A stretch of DNA of 6,508 bases, taken from positions 1 through 6,508 of the forward strand of contig DNGD01000004.1 of NCBI GenBank assembly GCA_003486725.1. The letters run 5' to 3'. The translations under genes and the position numbers were made by a program. Position 1 is the first letter of the stretch, and each line of letters starts with the position of its first letter. This stretch comes from Rhodospirillaceae bacterium. GTDB lineage: Bacteria > Pseudomonadota > Alphaproteobacteria > UBA9219. This document shows positions 1-5,286 of this stretch, piece after piece. Below the pieces are notes generated by a model that saw only the letters and a list, made by a program, of their open reading frames with translations, was not told the DNA's origin and did no database searches.

Positions 1-1825
1 GGCCGCAAACGCGCGGATCGCTACCGTCTTCGCGCAAGGGGAAGAAGTGCGGGCCCAGCGCTTCATCAAGCGCGTCGATGACATCGGAGACTTTCAGGTC
101 TTTGGTGGCGGCGATGGCGTTCGTAAAGTCCGTCCAGAAGCCGTGCATGACATTCTTCCACGGCAGGCTGCCGCCGGAGATTTCATCCAGCTTTTCTTCA
201 AGATCGGCGGTGAAGTCGTATTGCACATAGGTGCTGAAATAATTCTCAAGGAAGGCGGTGACGATGCGGCCACGGTCTTCCGGCACGAAACGCTTTTTAT
301 CCAAGACCACATAATTGCGATCCTGCAAAACCTGCATGATGCTGGCATAGGTGGAAGGACGGCCAATGCCGAGTTCTTCCAACCGTTTCACAAGACTCGC
401 TTCGCCGTAGCGGGGTGGAGGCTGCGTGAAATGTTGGTCCGGCTTGATTTCCTGTTTCTCCAGCGGGTCTTTTTCGTTGACGGGCGGCAGGCGGCGGTTT
501 TCGTCATCCTGCTCGGCGGCGTCTTCGTCGCGCGTATCCTGATACACTTTAAACCAGCCATCGAATACGACGGTGGAGCCAGTGGCGCGGAAGGTGGCCT
601 TGTTGGAGCCATCGATGATATCCACCGCGACTTGATCCAGAACGGCGCTCGCCATCTGGCACGCCATCGTGCGCTGCCAAATAAGGGTGTAGAGGCGCAG
701 CCCATCGGCATCGAGATATTTCGCGACCTGTTGCGGGCGACGGCGCAGATCCGTGGGGCGGATCGCTTCATGCGCTTCCTGCGCATTCTTGGCCGTCGAT
801 TTGTACATGCGCGGGGAGCTGGCCACAAAATCCTTGCCGAAATCTTCCGCAATCACATCGCGCGCGGCCATCACCGCTTCGGTGGAAATCGACACGCCAT
901 CGGTACGCATATAGGTGATAAGACCCACGGTTTCGCCGCCAATATCGACACCTTCATAGAGGGCTTGGGCGATACGCATCGTGCGCGTCGCGCCAAGGCC
1001 AAGCTTGCGGCTGGCTTCCTGTTGCAGCGTCGAGGTGGTGAAGGGCGGGTAGGGGTTGCGCTTCGACTGCTTCTTTTCGATCGAACCGACGTGGTATTTT
1101 AGCTGGTTCAAAATGGCCAGCGTCGCGGTGGCTTCCGCCTCGTTTCCAATGGCGAATTTGTCCAGCTTTTTACCGTTCAAATGCGTCAAATGCGCGGGTA
1201 AAACACCACCATTTTGCGTCTTAAACAGGCCTTCCAGCGTCCAGAATTCTTGCGGTTTAAAGGCTTCGATCTCGGATTCGCGCTCGCAAATCAGGCGCAG
1301 CGCGACCGATTGCACGCGTCCTGCCGATTTCGATCCGGGCAGCTTGCGCCACAAAACAGGCGAGAGCGAAAAGCCGACAAGGTAATCCAAAGCGCGGCGC
1401 GCCATATAGGCATCGACAAGGTTTTGATCAATCTCGCGCGGATGGGCGATGGCGTCCAGAACGGTGTTTTTCGTGATTTCGTTAAAGGTGATGCGGTGGA
1501 CGGGCGTCGTTTTAACGAGTTTTTTTTCTTTGAGAATCTCGTGCACATGCCACGCGATGGCTTCCCCTTCGCGATCAGGATCCGAGGCGAGATAGATGGC
1601 GTCGGCGCCTTTGGCAATGCTGGCAATTTCGTCAACGGGTTTTTTGGCGCGGTCGCCCAGCTGCCAATCCATCGCAAAATCTTCGTCGGGGCGGACAGAG
1701 CCATCCTTGGGCGGCAAGTCGCGGATATGACCGAACGAGGCCACAACCACATAGTCAGAACCCAGATATTTGTTTATGGTTTTCGCCTTGGCAGGCGATT
1801 CAACGATGACGACTTTATGCGACAC
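1..1825 (-). CDS. topA: DNA topoisomerase I (type IA), partial: 3' end beyond the left edge
   Basis: Relaxes negatively supercoiled DNA by cutting one strand through a tyrosine-phosphate link and passing the other strand. My translation of the minus strand is open for 608 codons. The TOPRIM domain opens with VIVESPAKAKT (residues 6-16, catalytic Glu9) and contains the Mg-binding DPDREG (82-87). The active-site motif LITYMRTDG places the nucleophilic Tyr at residue 305 and its partner Arg at 307. Further family landmarks are SAGRVQSVALRL near residue 166, QEAHEAIRPT near 362 and IGRPSTYASI around Tyr493. The frame leaves the window at Cys607-Gly608, where family members begin their Cys-rich C-terminal region, so roughly the last quarter is unseen. 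The start is GTG at 1825-1823, because the TOPRIM motif must lie close to the N-terminus and an AAAGGGG ribosome site precedes it. It lies 20 bases downstream of dprA and is probably co-transcribed with it. Family assignment is near certain; only the start codon is inferred. Confidence 0.97.
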   Translation of the reverse strand, partial: MSHKVVIVESPAKAKTINKYLGSDYVVVASFGHIRDLPPKDGSVRPDEDFAMDWQLGDRAKKPVDEIASIAKGADAIYLASDPDREGEAIAWHVHEILKEKKLVKTTPVHRITFNEITKNTVLDAIAHPREIDQNLVDAYMARRALDYLVGFSLSPVLWRKLPGSKSAGRVQSVALRLICERESEIEAFKPQEFWTLEGLFKTQNGGVLPAHLTHLNGKKLDKFAIGNEAEATATLAILNQLKYHVGSIEKKQSKRNPYPPFTTSTLQQEASRKLGLGATRTMRIAQALYEGVDIGGETVGLITYMRTDGVSISTEAVMAARDVIAEDFGKDFVASSPRMYKSTAKNAQEAHEAIRPTDLRRRPQQVAKYLDADGLRLYTLIWQRTMACQMASAVLDQVAVDIIDGSNKATFRATGSTVVFDGWFKVYQDTRDEDAAEQDDENRRLPPVNEKDPLEKQEIKPDQHFTQPPPRYGEASLVKRLEELGIGRPSTYASIMQVLQDRNYVVLDKKRFVPEDRGRIVTAFLENYFSTYVQYDFTADLEEKLDEISGGSLPWKNVMHGFWTDFTNAIAATKDLKVSDVIDALDEALGPHFFPLREDGSDPRVCG

Positions 1826-1830
1826 GAGCG

Positions 1831-1837
1831 CCCCTTT
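1831..1837 (-). promoter_or_regulatory. Ribosome binding site of topA
   Basis: Read on the minus strand this is AAAGGGG, ending five bases before the GTG at 1825. It fits a Shine-Dalgarno sequence and supports GTG as the topA start. It falls inside the 20-base dprA-topA gap. Confidence 0.6.
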
Positions 1838-1845
1838 GTGACCAG

Positions 1846-2958
1846 CTATCCGATTAACGCGACTTGGTGCCCCGGTTGGCGATCGAGCCGTCCGGCCAGC
1901 TCTAATTCCAGCAGAACGGTAAGCACCAAGGGCAGAGACAATTGACACTGCCGGACGAGTTCGTCAACAGATACTGGTGAAGTGCTTAGATTCTCTATGA
2001 TTTTTGACCGTCCTTGGTCCAGTTGCCGGTCATCCACAACGGCAATAGGGGGGTCATACCCCTCGGAGGGGTTCTCGGCGAACAGGCGGGGAGGGCTTAA
2101 TAGGTGCTCCAGAACATCGGCGGCGGTTTCGGTTAACGTCGCGCCTTGGCGTAGGAGTTCGTTGGTTCCGCCCGCGCGGGGATCAAGGGGAGAGCCTGGA
2201 ACCGCATAGACCTCGCGCCCCTGTTCCAAGGCCATGCGCGCGGTGATGAGAGAGCCCGACTGCCGCGCCGCTTCAACCACAATCACGCCAAGGCTGAGGC
2301 CCGATATGATCCGGTTGCGTTTGGGGAATAGGTTGGCGCGTGGCTCGCAGTGGGCGGGTTGCTCGGACACAACGCAACCTTGCTCGATGATGCGCTCATA
2401 AAGGACTCGGTTTTCTTCGGGGTAGACCATATCGATGCCGCCCGCCAGCACCGCGACGGTGCCGGTGGAAAGCGCATTATTGTGTGCGGTGGTGTCAATG
2501 CCCCGCGCTAGGCCCGACGTGATGACGTAGCCCTGTTCGGCGAGATCACGCGTGAGTTTCTCGGCCATCTTGCGGCCATTGATCGACGCGTTGCGTGCGC
2601 CGACGACAGCCAGCTGTTTTTTATGCAAAAGAGCCGGATCGCCAAAAACGGTAAGGGCTGGGGGCGCATCTTCAATCGCGGCGAGCATTTCCGGATAATC
2701 CGGTTCACAAGAACATAAAATCCGCCCGCCTTCTTTTTCGACAAAGGTGATTTCATTTTCGATGTCGCGCGGCGAGGGCGGGGACAGATCACGATTGCGA
2801 CCGCCTTTTTTGGCCAAGGTCGGCAGCGCCTCCAGCGCTTGCCGCGCGGTGCCGTAGCGGGTAATCAACTGGCGAAAGGTGACGGGGCCGACATTTTCGG
2901 TGCGGATCAAGCGCAGCCAGTCAAGGCGCTCGGAATCATTTAATGGGGTCTTTTTCAT
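1846..2958 (-). CDS. dprA: DNA-processing protein DprA (Smf family)
   Basis: DprA binds incoming single-stranded DNA in the cytoplasm and loads RecA during natural transformation; it is also widely kept in species not known to be competent. The 370-residue product has the expected three parts. An N-terminal SAM-like region (about 1-75) includes LDWLRLIRTENVGPVTF. The Rossmann-type core (about 85-290) carries VVGARNAS (118-125), SGLARGIDTTAH (148-159), AGGIDMVYPEEN (172-183), FPKRNRIISGLS (211-222) and VEAARQSGSLITA (228-240). A C-terminal winged-helix domain (about 305-370) follows. I chose ATG 2958 over the upstream ATG 3051. The extra 31 residues do not resemble the family, AAGG lies four bases before 2958, and a candidate -10 box at 3008-3013 sits downstream of the longer start. 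topA follows after 20 bases. Whether this organism is competent cannot be judged here. Confidence 0.96.
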   Translation of the reverse strand: MKKTPLNDSERLDWLRLIRTENVGPVTFRQLITRYGTARQALEALPTLAKKGGRNRDLSPPSPRDIENEITFVEKEGGRILCSCEPDYPEMLAAIEDAPPALTVFGDPALLHKKQLAVVGARNASINGRKMAEKLTRDLAEQGYVITSGLARGIDTTAHNNALSTGTVAVLAGGIDMVYPEENRVLYERIIEQGCVVSEQPAHCEPRANLFPKRNRIISGLSLGVIVVEAARQSGSLITARMALEQGREVYAVPGSPLDPRAGGTNELLRQGATLTETAADVLEHLLSPPRLFAENPSEGYDPPIAVVDDRQLDQGRSKIIENLSTSPVSVDELVRQCQLSLPLVLTVLLELELAGRLDRQPGHQVALIG

Positions 2959-3007
2959 GAAACCTTGATAGAGATAATGGCATGGGGGAGCAATCCCAAA
3001 ACACTGA

Positions 3008-3036
3008 ATTATACCCTCTGAAACAGCCCAGAAAAA
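3008..3036 (-). promoter_or_regulatory. Candidate promoter for dprA-topA
   Basis: The minus strand has a perfect TATAAT (3013-3008). The T-rich hexamer 17 bases upstream (3036-3031, TTTTTC) is a poor -35 match. Transcription would begin near 3001 and leave a leader of about 43 bases before the dprA ATG. This would let dprA-topA be expressed independently of plsY and across the upstream repeat. The call rests mainly on the -10 hexamer and its position. Confidence 0.4.
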
Positions 3037-3084
3037 AGCGTTTAAAATCAATGTGACTCAAAATTTTGCGGCTCTGTGGGGCTT

Positions 3085-3119
3085 GGGAAGGTAATCTGGT
3101 AGCCTCTAGCGACCTTCCC
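3085..3119. repeat. Inverted repeat (8-bp stem, 19-base loop)
   Basis: GGGAAGGT (3085-3092) pairs perfectly with ACCTTCCC (3112-3119) around a 19-base loop. No T-run follows on either strand, so it is not a simple intrinsic terminator. It lies about 70 bases upstream of the dprA -10 box and could be a protein binding site, a structured RNA element or chance. Confidence 0.4.
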
Positions 3120-3304
3120 GACGAACAGCCTAAGCTAACCCATTGAAATACAAAGATATTAACCAGTTCACCAACAGGGACTAACCCCTTGTTTTTATAA
3201 GACTCGAAATTTTTAATCCGCTTTTGGATCAAAAATCCGAAAACTCGCCGAAGTTTGGGGGGACAAGGGCATTAATCGATAAGTTGGAATTGCACCATCC
3301 TTTA

Positions 3305-3414
3305 TCGTCATACCGGCGAAGGCCGGTATCCAGCGCCGCGCGTCTGCGCGGCATATGGCTCACACGCGCTGCAGACGCAGCGCGTCTGGACCCCGCCCTT
3401 CGGCGGGGTGACGA
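3305..3414. repeat. 110-bp palindromic element of four nested hairpins (REP/MITE-like)
   Basis: Terminal inverted repeats TCGTCA (3305-3310) and TGACGA (3409-3414) enclose four perfect hairpins in a row. Hairpin 1 is 3311-3328, a 7-bp stem with loop GAAG. Hairpin 2 is 3335-3352, 7 bp with loop GTCT. Hairpin 3 is 3364-3385, 9 bp with loop AGAC. Hairpin 4 is 3391-3408, 7 bp with loop CTTC. TCCAG (3329-3333) and CTGGA (3386-3390) pair to enclose hairpins 2 and 3. The unpaired centre is 3353-3363. Loops 1 and 4, and loops 2 and 3, are reverse complements, as expected of a near-palindrome. The outer stems differ in sequence between arms yet stay fully paired. The ends resemble dispersed palindromic repeats that I recall from many proteobacterial genomes. 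No transposase is present, so any movement would need help in trans. Confidence 0.85.
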
Positions 3415-3487
3415 GTGGTGATGGTGGAGATAGTGCGCACAATAAAGAATCAAAAAGGGTGGGATGGCTGTTGGGGCTTTGCGTCTT

Positions 3488-4063
3488 CTATTGCCCGATA
3501 TGCGGCTCCGTGCCCTTCACGAGGCGGATGATGTTGGCATAGTGCTTGGAATAAACGAGCACAAGAATAAGAACGGAGAGCAGGACCAGTTCGAATTGGC
3601 CGAAGATGATCAGGTAAACGGGCGCGGAGGCGAGGGCGATCAGAGCGCTTGCCGATGAAATGCGTAACAGGATCGCGGAAGCCAACCATGTCAGCGCCGC
3701 CATCAGGGCAACGGGCCATGACAAAGCGAGCATGATACCGAACGCCGTCGCCACGCCTTTACCGCCTTTGAATTTCAACCACACGGGAAACATATGGCCC
3801 AGCAGCACGGCCAGCGCCGCTATGTTTGCGACTTCTGGTGCGTAGTGTTGCGCGAGGATCACCGCCGCCGTGCCTTTGAGCATATCGAGAAGGAGCGTTG
3901 CCGCGGCCAGCCCTTTTTTGCCGGTGCGCAGAACATTTGTCGCCCCGATATTGCCGGAGCCGATGGCGCGAATGTCGCCCGCACCGGCCAGTTTGGTGAG
4001 CAACAAACCAAAGGGAATACTGCCGAGAAGATAGGCGAGGGCAGGTACGATGTAAGTGAGCAT
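3488..4063 (-). CDS. plsY: Glycerol-3-phosphate acyltransferase PlsY (acyl-phosphate dependent)
   Basis: An integral inner-membrane enzyme that moves an acyl group from acyl-phosphate to the sn-1 position of glycerol-3-phosphate, the first committed step of phospholipid synthesis. The 191-residue product matches the usual length of about 190-220. It is strongly hydrophobic, with several membrane segments (for example about 4-25, 52-72, 79-95, 107-132 and 136-170). The three conserved loops are visible: GSIPFG (14-19) followed by GSGNIGATNVLRTG (35-48); GHMFPVWLKFKGGKGVAT (89-106); and the C-terminal KHYANIIRLVKGTEPHIG. The start is ATG 4063, preceded by GAAAGG six bases upstream. It sits alone between two repeat-bearing gaps of 194 and 529 bases, so close co-transcription with pyrB or dprA is doubtful. 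No promoter of its own is obvious. The product assignment is secure. Confidence 0.96.
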   Translation of the reverse strand: MLTYIVPALAYLLGSIPFGLLLTKLAGAGDIRAIGSGNIGATNVLRTGKKGLAAATLLLDMLKGTAAVILAQHYAPEVANIAALAVLLGHMFPVWLKFKGGKGVATAFGIMLALSWPVALMAALTWLASAILLRISSASALIALASAPVYLIIFGQFELVLLSVLILVLVYSKHYANIIRLVKGTEPHIGQ

Positions 4064-4069
4064 GAGAAA

Positions 4070-4075
4070 CCTTTC
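4070..4075 (-). promoter_or_regulatory. Ribosome binding site of plsY
   Basis: On the minus strand GAAAGG lies six bases before the plsY ATG (4063-4061). It fits a Shine-Dalgarno sequence and fixes the start. Confidence 0.6.
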
Positions 4076-4104
4076 AAGCCAAACTGTGCGTTAAACAAAA
4101 AACA

Positions 4105-4221
4105 CCGTCATCGCGAGGCGCGTAGCGCCGTGGCGATCCATCTTGCAATTTCCACGGCAGCTATGAGTGGAAAATGTACGAGATGGATTGCCACGCTCCC
4201 GTTGGTCGCTCGCAATGACGG
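4105..4221. repeat. 117-bp palindromic dispersed-type repeat, possible terminator with following T-run
   Basis: The ends 4105-4117 and 4209-4221 are 13-base inverted repeats with one mismatch (starting CCGTCAT and ending ATGACGG). Further in, 4130-4143 and 4181-4194 form a second 14-base inverted pair with one mismatch. The centre continues with TTTCCAC (4149-4155) against GTGGAAA (4167-4173). The left arm can also fold on itself: ATCGC/GCGAT around GGCGC-GTA-GCGCC (4117-4129). The right arm keeps the matching outer stem as ATTGC/GCAAT, a compensated change. I recognise the general sequence style (CGTCAT, GCGAG, GTGGC, ATCCA) as a dispersed palindrome common in bacterial genomes. Read toward plsY it is followed at once by a T-rich tract (TGTTTTTTGTTT, 4104-4093), so it may terminate or attenuate pyrB transcripts. 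Confidence 0.85.
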
Positions 4222-4252
4222 GGTTTCTTGTGTCTTTTATCACAACAAACCC
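4221..4252. terminator. Stem-loop just downstream of pyrB (3'-end hairpin, no adjacent T-run)
   Basis: GGGTTT (4221-4226) pairs with AAACCC (4247-4252), and TTGTG (4228-4232) pairs with CACAA (4241-4245). One mismatch separates the two stems and an 8-base loop (4233-4240) closes them. The 11 pairs begin five bases after the pyrB stop. No T-run follows it on the minus strand; the palindromic repeat starts immediately and the T-run comes after that. It may be a transcript-end or RNA-stabilising hairpin; a full intrinsic terminator is less certain. Confidence 0.45.
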
Positions 4253-4257
4253 ACTGT

Positions 4258-5202
4258 TTAGTATCCGTCATTAGACAACAACAAATCCAGACACGCCATG
4301 CGCACCGCGACGCCCATTTCCATTTGTTCAAAGATGACGCTGTGCGCGGGATCGTCGGCAAGCTCGCTGGTGATTTCAATACCTCTGTTCATCGGGGCGG
4401 GATGCATCACGATCGCGTCTTTCTTGGCCCATGCCAGCTTTTGGTGATCGAGGCCGTACTGCGTGTGATACTCGTCGCCCTTCATGGAGAACTCTCCTGC
4501 GGCAAGACGTTCGTTTTGAATGCGCAGCATCATCACGACATCGCTGTCTTGCAAGGCTTCCTTCATGGATTTGCACACAGTCACGCCCAGCTTGGCAGAA
4601 TCTTCCAAGGCAAATTGCGGCGGCGCATAGAAAAAGACTTTTGCGCCCATCTTGCCAAGGAGGATGGCGTTGGACCGCGCCACGCGGCTGTGTTTGATAT
4701 CGCCGCAGATGGCAACCTTTAGGCCTTCAAGCTTTCCTTTGTGGCGTTCCATGGTCAGCGCGTCGAGCAATGCCTGCGTCGGGTGTTCGTTCGCGCCGTC
4801 GCCTGCGTTCAGAACGTTGCCGTCCACGAGCGTCGAGGCTTGTTGAACCGCGCCGTCTTCGTAATGGCGGATCACGAACCCGTCGGCGCGCATCGCGTTG
4901 ATCACCCGCATGGTGTCGGAAAACGTCTCGCCCTTGTTCATCGAGCTGGCGCTGGAGGTGAAGTTCACGACATCGGCACCAAGACGCTTGGCCGCAACCT
5001 CGAACGAGGTGCGCGTGCGCGTGGAGTTTTCAAAGAACATATTGACGATAATCTTGCCCGACAATTTGTCGCAGCTTTTTTGTATGGAGCGGTTCTGTGC
5101 GGCGTAACGCGCGGCGAGGTCAAGGATCGTGCGAATGTCCTGTGCGCTCAGTTGTTCGATGCCGAGAATATGGCGGTGGGGAAAGGCAGCGTTCATGGTC
5201 AT
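4258..5202 (-). CDS. pyrB: Aspartate carbamoyltransferase catalytic subunit
   Basis: Condenses carbamoyl phosphate with L-aspartate to carbamoyl-aspartate, the second step of UMP synthesis in the cytoplasm. The 314-residue product has the normal catalytic-chain length. The carbamoyl-phosphate domain shows FFENSTRTRTSF (56-67), SSMNKGET (86-93, Lys90 being the loop lysine) and HPTQALLD (140-147). The aspartate domain shows GDIKHSRVARSN (167-178), LRIQNER (225-231) and HPAPMNRG (266-273). HPTQ, the active-site Arg residues and HPAP are all intact, and the KHSRVARSN signature marks it as aspartate rather than ornithine carbamoyltransferase. The start is ATG 5202, with GGA about eight bases upstream; ATG 5196 (Met3) is a possible alternative. 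No pyrI regulatory-subunit gene is in view, and pyrC does not follow it. The upstream gene mrp is divergent. Confidence 0.97.
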   Translation of the reverse strand: MTMNAAFPHRHILGIEQLSAQDIRTILDLAARYAAQNRSIQKSCDKLSGKIIVNMFFENSTRTRTSFEVAAKRLGADVVNFTSSASSMNKGETFSDTMRVINAMRADGFVIRHYEDGAVQQASTLVDGNVLNAGDGANEHPTQALLDALTMERHKGKLEGLKVAICGDIKHSRVARSNAILLGKMGAKVFFYAPPQFALEDSAKLGVTVCKSMKEALQDSDVVMMLRIQNERLAAGEFSMKGDEYHTQYGLDHQKLAWAKKDAIVMHPAPMNRGIEITSELADDPAHSVIFEQMEMGVAVRMACLDLLLSNDGY

Positions 5203-5224
5203 GGTTTTCCATAATGGTTATAAT
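5196..5224 (+). promoter_or_regulatory. Candidate promoter for the Mrp-family gene
   Basis: A perfect TATAAT at 5219-5224 lies 17 bases downstream of TGGTCA (5196-5201), a 4/6 match to the -35 consensus. Transcription would start near 5231. The -35 overlaps the first codons of divergent pyrB. A start near 5231 leaves only about eight bases before ATG 5239, which argues for a downstream start codon. The opposite strand of the same A+T-rich stretch offers TATTAT (5225-5220) as a weak -10 for pyrB, with no good -35. Confidence 0.45.
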
Positions 5225-5273
5225 ACATTGGGTTTAACATGAGTTTCCGCGTGCACAAATCTATTTCTTGTGC

Positions 5274-5280
5274 GGGGGAG
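5274..5280 (+). promoter_or_regulatory. Ribosome binding site supporting the TTG 5287 start of mrp
   Basis: GGGGGAG ends six bases before an in-frame TTG at 5287. The other in-frame starts, ATG 5239 and ATG 5326, lack a comparable purine-rich site at normal spacing. Confidence 0.45.
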
Positions 5281-5286
5281 AAGGGG

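Larger units (their letters stand above)
2959..3304. other. AT-rich intergenic region upstream of dprA, no gene recognised
   Basis: This stretch of about 345 bases has no recognisable protein and is visibly AT-richer than the flanking genes. It contains the candidate dprA promoter and a small inverted repeat at 3085-3119. A weaker stem occurs at 3173-3193, where on the minus strand AGGGG and TCCCT flank a TTAG loop. The open frames that cross it look unlike proteins and have no clear ribosome site. It could hold a small RNA or long leader, but I see no complete promoter-terminator pair to support one. Confidence 0.5.

Noticed and set aside
47..1102. Long plus-strand open frame of 351 codons
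   Set aside because: It lies antisense to topA, whose minus-strand frame carries all the type IA topoisomerase motifs. The plus-strand translation has no recognisable domain and is a shadow of the GC-rich codon pattern.
1214..1945. Plus-strand open frame of 243 codons across the topA start and the dprA end
   Set aside because: It is antisense to two well-supported genes and shows no family motifs.
3173..3196. Plus-strand intrinsic terminator (small stem followed by five Ts)
   Set aside because: On the plus strand the stem has a bulge and a mismatch, and there is no plus-strand gene upstream for it to terminate.
2936..3232. Minus-strand 98-codon frame overlapping the dprA start in another frame
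   Set aside because: It has no recognisable motif, a poor ribosome site, and runs through the candidate promoter and into the dprA start region.
2959..3304. tRNA, 6S RNA or SRP RNA in the dprA upstream region
   Set aside because: I found no cloverleaf, no SRP tetraloop motif and no convincing 6S-like structure on either strand by eye.
3224..3421. Short plus-strand frame with a YRRRPVSS-like peptide
   Set aside because: The peptide comes from reading through the 110-bp palindromic element. Such repeat-derived peptides are common false gene calls.
3305..4221. CRISPR array or composite transposon, suggested by the two repeats bracketing plsY
   Set aside because: The two elements have different internal sequences, there are no regularly spaced direct repeats and there is no transposase between them. 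plsY is an ordinary core gene in its usual neighbourhood.
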